A stretch of 45,881 bases of DNA, from assembly GCA_028819495.1 (NCBI GenBank), contig JAPPLI010000165.1:1-45881 (forward strand), written 5' to 3'. How positions within the stretch are numbered: the stretch's first letter is position 1; each line of letters begins with the position of its first letter. Of this stretch, positions 25,362 through 34,526 are shown piece by piece. Source of the stretch: Gammaproteobacteria bacterium. GTDB lineage: Bacteria > Pseudomonadota > Gammaproteobacteria > Eutrophobiales > Eutrophobiaceae. The translations under genes were made by a program, and so were the position numbers. The notes beneath the pieces were generated by a model. It worked only from the letters and a program-made list of their open reading frames with translations. It had not been told where the DNA came from and made no database searches.

Positions 25362-26491
25362 CATTAAGAGGACTTTTTGAGAAGACTGTTTTTTTTCTAG
25401 GCGCTGGGGCGTCAATGGATGCAGGATGCTTGTCTTCAGGAGGAATGCTGGAAGAGCTGAAAGAACAAATAAAAGAATTGCCTGTATCCAACCCTCTGAA
25501 AAAGCCTTTTCAGGGTATATACGATTTCATTATTGCTTCGTTGAGTTACCAAAACTCGATGAAGATATCCGGCGTTCAAAATGGGTTGACTAATATAAAC
25601 ATCGAAGATTTTGTAATGGTGCTACGGCAACTGATTGATCGTGAATATATCATCCCTCCCCCTCTCGTCGGAAACTGGAACAATAAGATCATAGGGTGGG
25701 AAATTCAGAACGGAGACGTCTTTATAGAATTTCTTAGATTTGTAACGGAATTATTGATCAATGAATGGACAAAATTTGAAGAAGATAAGGCAGAAGAATT
25801 AATTGCACCATTCCGGGAGCTTATACAAAGTCCTGATGATTTTAAATTGGATATCTTCACTCTAAATTACGATGTAGTTTGGGAACATTGCTTGAACTCC
25901 GATACTGAAAGATTAATTGAAAATGGATTTTCAGCAAGAAGGTGGACGGGTGTATTTGATGATGAAAATTATCCGTCAAAACTACTTATCTCAAAACTGC
26001 ATGGCTCCGTTGATTGGTACTTTGATTCAGAAACCGAACAAGTTTTATTATCCGAGGAGCCCGTTTCTGAACCTACAATAATTTTCGGTTCAAGTAATAA
26101 AATGCAATCCTTTGATCCGTTTATTTCACTTTTGAGTCGATTCCGCCAAAGACTTCAGACATCTACCCTCTATGTAATAATCGGCTATAGTTTTCAAGAT
26201 CGCTATATCAACAACATTTTAATCCAGAGTTTGAGTTCAAAGCTTGCGGGTACTGCGATTGTTGTGGATCCGAGTGCATGGGTTTCAGAACAAGAATTAG
26301 TAGAAAAAGTAGAATTAACACAGAGGGCGAAATCATTAAATGAAATGATCAACTTGACGCGTATTAACCCTGAAAGGATCAATTTAATCAAAAAGAATGC
26401 AAAAGAATTTTACAAAGATTATTTAACTGATGGAGCGGAAAAACTCAAGAATATCCTCGAGAAAGTCGAAGAAGGAGAGCCCACATTTTAA
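25358..26491 (+). CDS. SIR2-domain effector of the Argonaute system
   Basis: The 377-residue protein (ATG overlapping the Argonaute stop) has a SIR2-type NAD-binding fold. VFFLGAGAS (11-19) is the GAG motif, TLNYD (168-172) supplies the catalytic Asn170, KLHGS (213-217) supplies His215, and GYSFQD (276-281) is the distal motif. This is the form found in defence NADases (ThsA, SPARSA, DSR and long-B Argonaute partners) rather than protein deacetylases; the zinc ribbon of deacetylase sirtuins is absent. It should deplete NAD+ when the Argonaute recognises a target, halting growth of the infected cell. GTG at 25349 is an alternative start. It converges on the DprA-like gene. Confidence 0.87.
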   Translation: MTLRGLFEKTVFFLGAGASMDAGCLSSGGMLEELKEQIKELPVSNPLKKPFQGIYDFIIASLSYQNSMKISGVQNGLTNINIEDFVMVLRQLIDREYIIPPPLVGNWNNKIIGWEIQNGDVFIEFLRFVTELLINEWTKFEEDKAEELIAPFRELIQSPDDFKLDIFTLNYDVVWEHCLNSDTERLIENGFSARRWTGVFDDENYPSKLLISKLHGSVDWYFDSETEQVLLSEEPVSEPTIIFGSSNKMQSFDPFISLLSRFRQRLQTSTLYVIIGYSFQDRYINNILIQSLSSKLAGTAIVVDPSAWVSEQELVEKVELTQRAKSLNEMINLTRINPERINLIKKNAKEFYKDYLTDGAEKLKNILEKVEEGEPTF

Positions 26492-26540
26492 AATTTCTGA
26501 TAAATCAGTTGGTTACTTTGAGTTAACCGCTAGAGTATCT

Positions 26541-27821
26541 CTATTCTGATAAGTTATCTTGCCGAACAGCATACCTTACGGGTCTGCCACCTTTCTCCAA
26601 AACACCTTCCGCAACTAGCCGCTTCAGCCACTCTTCAGCCTGGCGCTTCGTGACATTCAACTCCACAGCAATTTCCGCAGCTTTTCTGGGGTTTATAAGC
26701 ATACGAATAATCAACGACCGGATCGTTTGGTACAGTTCTTCGGCGGGGGTTGGATGCGGAGACTCGGCTATCTGTAACCCTGTTGTTACACCTGTCTGCA
26801 ATCCCGGTTTCGCGTGTTCCTGCTGTACGTCCAGCAGCAAATTACTTTGGGCCGGAGGGGTGGGTGTCCTGGAAGCGCCACGCTGAAAAACAGCATTGAG
26901 ATCGTCTGCATCTGCTGGATTCGGCCATGGCATGGCACCCTTGTCTTTAAGCGCTTCCAGACTTTTGGAGAAGCCACCTTTTGAACGCACAAAGACCGGT
27001 ACTAGATGCAGCTGTTCCAACTGCTCTGTCGCCCCGGCCCAGGTGCCGCCTTTGTTTATCTCCGCGTTTACCACCAAGGCCGCGTCTGCCAAGGCGTAGA
27101 TTACTTTGTTGCGTTGCATTGCGTGGCCGGCGTTAAAGCCCGCGCTCGGGTCGTAGGGTGAGATCAGGATGAGTTGGCCTTCCAGTAGCCGATTTCGATT
27201 CTCACGCTTCATCACCGATCTTTCGAGGCTGTCCGCCAGTACGCCTGTGACTTTACCGCCCGCGTCCATGGCGCCAGACATGGCCGCCTGGTCAATACCC
27301 CTGGCAGCGCCAGAGACGATAGTTCGTTGAGCTTTTGCCGCCAGACGGCCGACTTCCTGGGTATGCTCAAGCAGTGGTGCATCCGCGTTGCGTGAACCGA
27401 CTACCGCCAACCCGCCACTATCAAGGATCTTCCGGTCTCCGCAACCATACAACAAGCTTGGCGAATTCTTCTTAAGCCGTGTTTTCAGTCTTTGTGGATA
27501 ACCGTCATCGGCGCGACTGACCACCCATATTGCCCTTGTGTGCCAGCGTTCGACCGCCTGACTCAACAGAAAACCTCGGTCCAGCAAACGCCTGAGCCGG
27601 TCTTCGTCAAGTATGTGGTGGGAATCCCTGAGAATTTGATCCGCTTCCGAACCCAGCAAATCGGCGGGTTGCCTGCTTGTCTCCTGGAGATAACAGGCGA
27701 GTTTTGTGTATTCTCCCGGCTTGAGCAGGTCGTTGGATTCGTTGCCTTTACCGCGGCCCAGGATCAAGGGCGCAGTCAACAGCAGAATCGCCTTGGTATT
27801 CAGGGAAAGTGTCTCATTCAT
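26541..27821 (-). CDS. DprA/Smf-like DNA-processing protein
   Basis: The product is 426 residues from ATG 27821, two nt behind the RecQ-like stop, so the two are translationally coupled. The Rossmann-type DprA core shows LAVVGSRNA (138-146), SGAARGID (170-177), SPYDP and [20 protein letters not shown]-terminal winged helix (about 365-426) reads [22 protein letters not shown]. Housekeeping DprA loads RecA on incoming ssDNA; this copy is coupled to a helicase in a defence operon, so a role in handling invader DNA or sensing a nucleotide-like ligand is more likely. The N-terminal about 135 residues differ from the SAM-like region of housekeeping DprA. It is the last gene of the six-gene operon. 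Confidence 0.88.
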   Translation of the reverse strand: MNETLSLNTKAILLLTAPLILGRGKGNESNDLLKPGEYTKLACYLQETSRQPADLLGSEADQILRDSHHILDEDRLRRLLDRGFLLSQAVERWHTRAIWVVSRADDGYPQRLKTRLKKNSPSLLYGCGDRKILDSGGLAVVGSRNADAPLLEHTQEVGRLAAKAQRTIVSGAARGIDQAAMSGAMDAGGKVTGVLADSLERSVMKRENRNRLLEGQLILISPYDPSAGFNAGHAMQRNKVIYALADAALVVNAEINKGGTWAGATEQLEQLHLVPVFVRSKGGFSKSLEALKDKGAMPWPNPADADDLNAVFQRGASRTPTPPAQSNLLLDVQQEHAKPGLQTGVTTGLQIAESPHPTPAEELYQTIRSLIIRMLINPRKAAEIAVELNVTKRQAEEWLKRLVAEGVLEKGGRPVRYAVRQDNLSE

Positions 27822-27823
27822 CG

Positions 27824-29890
27824 TCAGTTTCCCACCTGGGCAAGCGCCAAAGGCCACACCTCACCGCTATGATTTGAGCGCAGCAACCAGGCTGCAATAG
27901 TGAAAGTCCAGCGTGAGTCTACCATGTCGTCCACGAGCAGCAGGGGACTATCAGGCAATACCTCATCGGTCAGTGCTAGCGAACCGTCAATATTACGTGC
28001 CTGTTGAGTGCTGTTCTCCATTGTCTTTTGCTCAGGACGGTCCTCTGTTTTGATTAACGCCTGCCTGAAAGGAAGGCCAAGGGCTTCGGCCAAACGTCGG
28101 GCAAAATCGGGCACCAAGTCCGGATGACGTCGTGAAGGAATACAAGTCACCCATTCCGGGAAGGGTTTTGGATTCCATTTTTTGATTAACTCGTGACAAG
28201 CATCTACCAGTTCATCGGAGAAGTATCCATCATGATATTTCCCTTGTCGTACTAACCCCCCCCAACCGGCATCGCCCCAAACGCAAAGTGCCTTGCCAGG
28301 TTGAGCCTGTAGACCAGAAGCTATTCGCCCTGATAAATTGTAATGCTGTAACCCTCCGGACGGCCACTGCTTTCTCGGTTCGAACGGCAGACTCGTGCGC
28401 CGCAGGAAAGCGACCGCTTCCCGAACCAGTGCGATATCAGGTTCCGTGGCTAAAGGTGGCAAGCGTGGTGGAAGGATATTGCCCGGTTTCCCATCCAGCG
28501 CTCGAATAAGGAAGTCCATGTGGCCCGAAGTCAGCCCCACGTATTCCTGCATTTGTTCCTGTTCCAGCCTCCGTAATTCCGTAAGGCGATTCGCTCGTTC
28601 CCAGAAGGTAGGACTCAGTGTTTCCGGGGTCAGTTGCCACTTGGTTCCTTGCTTGACAATGGGGGCTGGCGCTTCCAAAGAAAGGAGTTGTATCGTTTTC
28701 TCGATACGGCCCTTGCTGATATTGACAACGCCAAGAAGCTGAGGAATGGACAGTCCCTCGGGGGTGGCCTCCAAAGCATTGATTACCTCTTCTACTTCGT
28801 GGCGGGTTGGAAATGCACTCTCTATAAAATAGTCGGTGATATCGGTCTCCTCCTGGCCACTCAAAAGCACTCCGTAGGCAGCATCAAGCGCCCTCCCGGC
28901 GCGACCGACTTGCTGGTAATAGGCTACCGCAGACCCTGGTGTCTGGTAGTGAATAACAAAAGCCAGGTCCGGTTTATCGAAGCCCATGCCCAAGGCGGTC
29001 GTTGCAACCAACGCCTTTACCTTGTTTTGAAGAAGTGCATCTTCCAACTCAGGCCGATGGTCACCTGTCTCACCCGTATAGGCTGCAACTTTTAACCCAC
29101 ATGATTTAAGCCATTCACTCACTTGTTCCGCGTCACGTACAGTGAGGGTATAAATAATCCCATGACCTGATAGCGAGGGCACTTGTTCCGCTAACCATGC
29201 GAGTCGTTCAGCCCGGGTCGGCAACCGGATTGTCTGAAGAGTAAGGGAGGGCCGGTTGAGGTCACCCCGTGATATTTTCAGGTTTGGGCCGAGTACTTCT
29301 GTCAAGTCGTCAATTACCCGGTCATTCGCTGTTGCGGTTGTCGCCAACAGACGTACATTAGGCGGTAAGAAGCGGATGATGCGTTCGATTAATCGGTAGT
29401 GGGGGCGAAAATCGTGACCCCAATCAGAGATACAATGCGCTTCATCGATTACAAGCAGTGCTATCCGATCACTGATCCTTGCCAGTACCTGGGCACGAAA
29501 ACGTTCATTGGCGAGCCTTTCGGGCGAGATAAGCAGTATATCCACCTCATTACGACCCATGGCATTTTCAACCTCCTCCCAGCGGTCCTGGTTATCAGAA
29601 TTAATAGTTTCCGCGTGAACGCCCATACGCACTGCCGCGGCTATCTGGTTACGCATAAGCGACAGTAGAGGACTGATAAGAAGTGCCGGACCCATACCCG
29701 ATTCACGCAATAGTTTCGTTGCAATGAAATAAACAAAGCTCTTGCCCCAGCCGGTTTTTTGCACCACTAACAAACGGCCATTTCCGTTTACGATATGCTG
29801 GATAGCTTCTTCCTGACCTTCACGGAACTTTGCACCAGACAATCTGGTACCCAGTTTCAGTAGTTCAAGGGCGCGTTCTGCTTTGTACAT
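27824..29890 (-). CDS. RecQ-family helicase fused to a phosphoribosyltransferase-like domain
   Basis: The 688-residue protein starts with a RecQ SF2 helicase. Walker A is QKTGWGKS (44-51), the box is DEAH (149-152) followed by [13 protein letters not shown], motif III is TATAN, and [10 protein letters not shown] with YQQVGRAGR form motifs V-VI. After a winged-helix-like part (about 365-410), the usual RecQ C-terminal zinc and HRDC domains are not recognisable. The last about 170 residues are instead a type I phosphoribosyltransferase-like domain ending with [13 protein letters not shown] (650-662), the PRPP-loop pattern, as in ComF. It should unwind DNA and may sense or modify a nucleotide. 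It lies 63 nt behind the OLD-type ATPase and is coupled to the DprA-like gene. Confidence 0.9.
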   Translation of the reverse strand: MYKAERALELLKLGTRLSGAKFREGQEEAIQHIVNGNGRLLVVQKTGWGKSFVYFIATKLLRESGMGPALLISPLLSLMRNQIAAAVRMGVHAETINSDNQDRWEEVENAMGRNEVDILLISPERLANERFRAQVLARISDRIALLVIDEAHCISDWGHDFRPHYRLIERIIRFLPPNVRLLATTATANDRVIDDLTEVLGPNLKISRGDLNRPSLTLQTIRLPTRAERLAWLAEQVPSLSGHGIIYTLTVRDAEQVSEWLKSCGLKVAAYTGETGDHRPELEDALLQNKVKALVATTALGMGFDKPDLAFVIHYQTPGSAVAYYQQVGRAGRALDAAYGVLLSGQEETDITDYFIESAFPTRHEVEEVINALEATPEGLSIPQLLGVVNISKGRIEKTIQLLSLEAPAPIVKQGTKWQLTPETLSPTFWERANRLTELRRLEQEQMQEYVGLTSGHMDFLIRALDGKPGNILPPRLPPLATEPDIALVREAVAFLRRTSLPFEPRKQWPSGGLQHYNLSGRIASGLQAQPGKALCVWGDAGWGGLVRQGKYHDGYFSDELVDACHELIKKWNPKPFPEWVTCIPSRRHPDLVPDFARRLAEALGLPFRQALIKTEDRPEQKTMENSTQQARNIDGSLALTDEVLPDSPLLLVDDMVDSRWTFTIAAWLLRSNHSGEVWPLALAQVGN

Positions 29891-29953
29891 CAGGATTGTC
29901 TCTGTTCCCCATGATTGGGTCCTTGGAAAAAAACAGGGGCAGGTATGATCGAA

Positions 29954-31579
29954 TTATTCTGTCCCAGAATGAATGTTAAAATGCTTGGCAATAGCGCCTA
30001 ATATTTCGCGCACTTCAGGATGTATTTCGTCTTCTGTCATCTCCGCCGCAATTTGGTAATAATCACTTTCTTTAATGTCTATTCCTGCCTCTTGCATAAG
30101 GTTAGAGAGCAATTTTTTTCCCTTGGGATCCTGCAAAAAGTCAGTTTTCAATGGATCTTCGTATACCGCCTGGGGCAGCAGTTGCTTTTTCATATAATTA
30201 TCAACCGCAAGCGCCGCGTTTGTTCCCCTGTTTTTTTCTACAAAACGCGAGATGGTTTGTGGATGGATGAGATAGTTTTCGATTTCGTAACGCTGCCAAC
30301 ACAGGCTTTTTATGCCGTCAGTGGGCGAACCGCCCCTCTCGCCTTGGTCACCATCTCGTAACTCCACTCCTCGAAAGTCTGGAACGACCAAACGCATGGA
30401 TTTGAAGTGGCTTAATGGAAACCCCTTCTTGCCCCCCTCTTCAGCAGTCGCACGCCAGAACGGTTTTTCCAGAAAAGCCAACAGGGGATGTCCCAAAATC
30501 CTTGCCCACTCCCTGAGTATGTCTATGTCGGTTTTCCCTTCTACGTATAAAATGCCTGGTTCGGTTATAGCGAGCGCAATTTCCGTATTCTCCAAGCGTA
30601 AAGTCTTTTTTATTTCTTGCTTGTTCGCTTTCCGCAGTTCACCAGCGCTGGTCAATATGCGCAGGGCTTCTTCATCGGCTATATTGATAATTTGTTCCGA
30701 GTGTGTTGCTACGATCAGCTGCGTTTCATTCTCACGAGCATAGTCACGCAAATCCCGATATATTTTTTCCTGCAACAGAATATGCAAATGTGCATCAGGT
30801 TCGTCAATGAGAACAACTGACACGTCCTTGTGCAACAAGATGGCGTAAACGGTCAAAACTTGTAGAAAGCCGCTTGCCGCGCTATTCAGGTCATACTGAT
30901 GGTCATGCTTCGAATGCTGGTAGAGCGCGAGTATGTTTTTGGGGCTAACGCTGGTAGGCGATAGCTCGTAACCGAAAAAAGACCTGATAACTTCCTGCAA
31001 CTTTTTCCATTTCTTTGGGTTCTGATTAACGGCAACCAGCAAGTTGCGTAGTACACTACTTCCACGTGCACTTGCTAGCTGTTCCTGGACTGCTATCCGA
31101 CCTATATCGACCTCTCTTTTACTCAGATCTGAAAAAGGTGAAATGTAAACAGGCGTGAACGGGGCATTTTTAAGTGCTTTCAGGTCATTTTCCTCAACAT
31201 CGCTTGCTGGACGAGCGGTGACCAATTTTTTTCCCTTGTGTAAGAATTCAAAGCCGATTTTCCATTGATCGGTATCTAACCAGACAGAAGCAGGAAGTTT
31301 TACATGCTTATCTCTCCATAGATGATCGAAATCAGCCAACGGTATCGAATAGAAGTACTCAATGCTGATGTCAATATTCGGATAATTCCCATCCGGACCC
31401 TTTGCTGGGTTCGGATATTGATCCAGCCATTGGACAGCGATTTCTGACCAAGCCGCGACGGCTTGCAGTACTGTGGTCTTGCCAGAGTTGTTCAGCCCCG
31501 CAATGACAAGATGCTTCGGAATCTCAAATTCCTGCTGGCCGAATTTTTTGATATTACGAATGATGACTTTGCGGATCAT
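29954..31579 (-). CDS. OLD-type ATPase with C-terminal Toprim domain
   Basis: From ATG 31579 (ribosome binding site GGAGAG nine bases ahead) the protein is 541 residues. An ABC-type ATPase comes first: Walker A GLNNSGKTT (28-36), signature-like SAASGFLQV, Walker B VVLIDEPDAHLH (255-266) and switch His in ATHSEQ. A Toprim nuclease domain follows, with YVEGKTD (Glu347) and the acidic cluster around PDFRGVELRDGD (Asp401, Asp409, Asp411). This is the OLD/GajA arrangement, so it is probably a nucleotide-regulated DNA endonuclease. GajA's usual partner GajB (UvrD-like) is missing; instead a RecQ-PRTase and DprA-like pair follow. It overlaps the DUF6527 gene by 26 nt, which ties it to the ubiquitin-like cassette. 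Confidence 0.88.
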   Translation of the reverse strand: MIRKVIIRNIKKFGQQEFEIPKHLVIAGLNNSGKTTVLQAVAAWSEIAVQWLDQYPNPAKGPDGNYPNIDISIEYFYSIPLADFDHLWRDKHVKLPASVWLDTDQWKIGFEFLHKGKKLVTARPASDVEENDLKALKNAPFTPVYISPFSDLSKREVDIGRIAVQEQLASARGSSVLRNLLVAVNQNPKKWKKLQEVIRSFFGYELSPTSVSPKNILALYQHSKHDHQYDLNSAASGFLQVLTVYAILLHKDVSVVLIDEPDAHLHILLQEKIYRDLRDYARENETQLIVATHSEQIINIADEEALRILTSAGELRKANKQEIKKTLRLENTEIALAITEPGILYVEGKTDIDILREWARILGHPLLAFLEKPFWRATAEEGGKKGFPLSHFKSMRLVVPDFRGVELRDGDQGERGGSPTDGIKSLCWQRYEIENYLIHPQTISRFVEKNRGTNAALAVDNYMKKQLLPQAVYEDPLKTDFLQDPKGKKLLSNLMQEAGIDIKESDYYQIAAEMTEDEIHPEVREILGAIAKHFNIHSGTE

Positions 31580-31934
31580 GTTTGTTTCTCTCCGGTACAA
31601 AAATCGGTGGGGCTTCACTCCATACAATGCGCCCTTGTCTCAACCAGTAATGACACCGGCAAGCCAAGCCGGTGACGTGCACCGATGGGAATAGTGATAT
31701 GCGTCCGTTCGGGTGTTCGGTTATACGCCATTTTTTGCGCACGTCAGGTGATACGTCCAGGTTTACAACCTGCCGGCAAGCTTGACGGGGACAAACAACG
31801 GCCGCATAGAACGGATATTCACGTCCACCAACGATATACACTGTGTTTTTGGTGGGATTCTCAGGCAGATCTTCTACCCACTCAGTACGATAAGGATGAA
31901 ATCGCGCCCATAAATTGAACAACCATCTAATCAT
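31554..31934 (-). CDS. DUF6527-like small cysteine-rich protein
   Basis: The 126-residue protein resembles the DUF6527 family found with prokaryotic ubiquitin-like systems; its biochemical role is not known to me. It has possible metal ligands VCPRQAC (Cys48, Cys53) and ACRCH (Cys92, Cys94, His95), suggesting a zinc-binding core, and a conserved NGRISLFPSV strand region. It overlaps the JAB-E1 gene by 8 nt upstream and the OLD-type gene by 26 nt downstream, so all are translated together. It may act as an adaptor or as the partner or target of the ubiquitin-like modification. Confidence 0.75.
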   Translation of the reverse strand: MIRWLFNLWARFHPYRTEWVEDLPENPTKNTVYIVGGREYPFYAAVVCPRQACRQVVNLDVSPDVRKKWRITEHPNGRISLFPSVHVTGLACRCHYWLRQGRIVWSEAPPIFVPERNKHDPQSHHS

Positions 31935-33318
31935 AATTGATATTATTTTTTACGAGCAAACTCTTGTCACCTGTTCCTGCATATCGTTTGAACAGCGGAT
32001 GCGGCTTGCCTGTGTCAGTGTCTTTTTCATAGCATCCATGCACTAAGCGAAACCGCTGAGCGCCGAATTCCTGATTGTCGTCAAAACGGTAGGTATGAAT
32101 ACGGGCCAGAAAATCGTTAAACGCCATGCAAGCTGCCTGCATATTAATCGACATTACGGCGGGCTGTTCTTCGCCCACTGCCGCCAGGTATCCGGCTGCC
32201 TGCTGCTCCTGGTAGTGCTCCGGAGCGTTTCTCTGCCAGTTTTCGGCTGTGACCTGCTCCATGGTATAAGCGCCGCGTGACAGTAAGCTGTCGCCTTCCG
32301 GATGGATGTAGTGCGACACCGCGTCAGCGCTCGTAATGCCTCCCGTGCCATCGGCTTCAAGATGAACTCCCACATCGAAATATGGGATAAGATAGGCGCT
32401 TGCCAGACAATCCAGGTGGTACCTGCCAAAAGCTGAATCCACACAACCGAAAATGACATCGCAATCTATCAATGCTGCAACAACATCAGGTGAATCTGTT
32501 AAGGCTTGGTAGGCATCTACATTGGTGCCCATTCCAATTTTTTGAATTGCTTGCTTAAGAGCGATAACCTTAGGTTGTCGATTACTGGCATCATCCGTGG
32601 TGCTGTTAGCAATTCGATTCAGGTTTTTTTCTTCCAGGACATCACTGTCAACAATGACCAACTCTCCCACACAATTACGCGTCAACAGTTCAATGACGAT
32701 GCTTCCAGTCCCGGAACATCCTACAACTCCCACTCTCAGGGCACGCAGTAAATCCAAGGTTTTTCTGCCGAAAGTCTGCGACAATTTTTTTTGATATGCC
32801 GTTTTCCCCTCCTGTTTCTCCGGTTTCCAGATACGGATGTTGTTGCCGACCGCGGAAACAGACGCCAATTCGAAAAACTTTCCATTGACATCCACTATTC
32901 GCGCCCGGATTGTGCCATCGGGCAGCATTATTGCTGACCCGTTCAGGCGACCATCGTCGAACCAGTTGCATACTGACGCAAATAATTCCCGGTCGTTTTG
33001 GTCGTCAATCTCTGAAAACAGTTCATATCCATTTGGGTGAGAATGAATGGTTACTACGGACTGACCGCGTCGGTCAATATCGCTGATCTTTTCCGGTGTC
33101 AGGTAATCTTCAAAAGGCCAGGATATAAACCTGTCCTTTCTTTGCGACCGATTGTGGGGCAGACACAAAATTTCTGAAACGATGAGGCACTGGCGGTGCT
33201 TCCCTGATCCGTGGTTGCACAGCAAAACGGCGGCTGCTTCCAGCCCATCGCCCGGGAAAAGATATTCGAAAACCGTCTCATGGCGACGTTCAGTCATCAC
33301 CAGTGAGACGGGCTTCAT
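31927..33318 (-). CDS. JAB deubiquitinase-like peptidase fused to ThiF/E1-like adenylyltransferase
   Basis: From ATG 33318 (TGATG junction with the previous gene, AGGTAAGG ahead) the product is 463 residues. The N-terminal JAB/JAMM domain has Glu27 and the exact HxH-x7-S-x2-D metal motif: His92, His94, Ser102, Asp105. The C-terminal ThiF/E1-like domain has VGVVGCSGTGS (196-206), Asp224, and KNLNRI (Asn232, Arg235), with Lys250 for ATP. Where related E1 enzymes have a cysteine-containing crossover segment, this one reads HPEGDSLLSRGAY (339-351), with serines and no cysteine. It could trim the ubiquitin-like precursor and adenylate its C-terminus. It sits between the UBL-E2 fusion and DUF6527 genes in the operon. 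Confidence 0.9.
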   Translation of the reverse strand: MKPVSLVMTERRHETVFEYLFPGDGLEAAAVLLCNHGSGKHRQCLIVSEILCLPHNRSQRKDRFISWPFEDYLTPEKISDIDRRGQSVVTIHSHPNGYELFSEIDDQNDRELFASVCNWFDDGRLNGSAIMLPDGTIRARIVDVNGKFFELASVSAVGNNIRIWKPEKQEGKTAYQKKLSQTFGRKTLDLLRALRVGVVGCSGTGSIVIELLTRNCVGELVIVDSDVLEEKNLNRIANSTTDDASNRQPKVIALKQAIQKIGMGTNVDAYQALTDSPDVVAALIDCDVIFGCVDSAFGRYHLDCLASAYLIPYFDVGVHLEADGTGGITSADAVSHYIHPEGDSLLSRGAYTMEQVTAENWQRNAPEHYQEQQAAGYLAAVGEEQPAVMSINMQAACMAFNDFLARIHTYRFDDNQEFGAQRFRLVHGCYEKDTDTGKPHPLFKRYAGTGDKSLLVKNNINYD

Positions 33319-34421
33319 CACCTTACCTCGTTTTCTATCTCGTTTCTGATGTGCTCAATATGTTTCAAAAGGCTATCTTCGCCCGGTTTCCATTCATAAT
33401 GCCGGGACCAGCGTTGCCAGGTCCGACCGAAATGGTCTTCAGAAGCCAGCGCGTTAATTGTTGCGCCATTCGACTTGTGGAGTGGTGGATCAAAATAAAA
33501 CATGTCTAACGCCGAACCGGGATAACCACTTGGAATAAGCACCATCAAGGTGGGCTGCGCCATAGTGTAACCGTCCGGAACAGGAAACTCCTTGATAAGC
33601 AAGCCGTGTTTTCCATTACCCTCTGTTATTTTCTTCCACTTGGAAGAATAATTGGCTTCCAGATATTCAGTATCCTCCGGCAGTAATTCATAAGGGTCGA
33701 CATCACCTTGTTGCGCTTGTCGCCGGACAGTTTCAAAGCGTTCGATGCCTGGCCGGGCCAAATCAACTGTTGTACCTGGCTCGATTCTTTCTCTTTTGCC
33801 GCCACACAGCTTCTGGTTGAGAGACCATTCATTGTAACTTTTCCCGACCAAAGCCAAAATGTCGGCACCGGTGATTTCTGCAGAGTCCACAGTGTATTTT
33901 TCGCTGTCAATCCGAATGCGATATTTCCTTCCCCTGGGTGGACGGCGTTTGTGCTTTCCACATTGCTCAAGATCAATGGGGTCATCAACATTATCGGCAG
34001 GGGGAATGACGAAGTATGAATCCTCGTTCTGAACAACAATGATCATGTCATCCAGGATTTCCGCGTCCACACCGCCTTCAATATCAGCAAAAAGCCGCCC
34101 CCCGGGAAATTTGTCATCCCGTTCCTTAAGCACCTTGCCACTGATTTTTGCAGTTGGTAGCTCAAAATCGCGAGAACCGTTAAACTCCGGTTGCAGCCCA
34201 TTGCGCAAGCGCGGGTTGCTCTCCATGGAACTTTCTCCGGTCACGAACTTTTCTCCACCATGGATAAGCAGGTATTCCTCTGGCAAGAGCGGGATGTCTA
34301 TACCGTCTTCCCGGTCCAGGAAGATTCGATTTTCACCGCAATCGGCGATTTCATAAAGTGTTGCAACTGAAACAAGTCCTGCACGAACCTGTTGTTCTTG
34401 CCCATTGATTTGAATGTTCAT
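33318..34421 (-). CDS. Tandem ubiquitin-like domains fused to an E2-like domain
   Basis: The start is taken as ATG 34421, nine bases after GGAG; ATGs at 34427 and 34436 are in the same frame. The 367-residue product has an N-terminal ubiquitin-like region (about 1-65, ending IHGGEKFV) and a less clear middle part with VIPPADN. A Multiubiquitin-type domain follows (about 165-235: YRIRIDSEKYTVDS ... GIERFETV). A C-terminal domain (247-367) resembles prokaryotic E2 family E (LPEDTEYL, PVPDGYTMAQPTLMVLIPSGYPGSALDMF in parts, WSRHYEW). The E2-like domain contains no cysteine, so it cannot form the usual thioester. It is the first gene of the six-gene operon, with a promoter candidate at 34499-34526. 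Confidence 0.86.
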   Translation of the reverse strand: MNIQINGQEQQVRAGLVSVATLYEIADCGENRIFLDREDGIDIPLLPEEYLLIHGGEKFVTGESSMESNPRLRNGLQPEFNGSRDFELPTAKISGKVLKERDDKFPGGRLFADIEGGVDAEILDDMIIVVQNEDSYFVIPPADNVDDPIDLEQCGKHKRRPPRGRKYRIRIDSEKYTVDSAEITGADILALVGKSYNEWSLNQKLCGGKRERIEPGTTVDLARPGIERFETVRRQAQQGDVDPYELLPEDTEYLEANYSSKWKKITEGNGKHGLLIKEFPVPDGYTMAQPTLMVLIPSGYPGSALDMFYFDPPLHKSNGATINALASEDHFGRTWQRWSRHYEWKPGEDSLLKHIEHIRNEIENEVR

Positions 34422-34498
34422 TTTCATCAACTCCATAATAGCAGGTTGTAATAAAATTTGTTGCCTCTATAATCTCTGATGAGACAGGCAATAATCAC

Positions 34499-34526
34499 AT
34501 AATAACATTAAATTCTCAAAACGCAA
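34499..34526 (-). promoter_or_regulatory. Sigma70-like promoter candidate of the UBL operon
   Basis: On the minus strand TTGCGT (complement of 34521-34526), a 16-bp spacer and TATTAT (complement of 34499-34504) form a plausible -35/-10 pair about 78 nt ahead of the UBL-E2 start. One of the ATTCTCAA repeats (34512-34519) lies in the spacer, where a bound repressor would block RNA polymerase. Confidence 0.4.

Noticed and set aside
29936-29964. Degenerate GGGGCAG...CTGTCCC inverted repeat between OLD and RecQ genes as a terminator
   Set aside because: Arms mismatch by a bulge, the loop is long and it overlaps the OLD coding end; read-through is more likely, so it was not annotated.
31580-31627. 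Upstream start at 31627 for the OLD-type ATPase
   Set aside because: ATG 31579 has a well-placed GGAGAG and starts at the conserved IRKVIIRNIKKF; the extra residues overlap DUF6527 coding sequence further and look unrelated.
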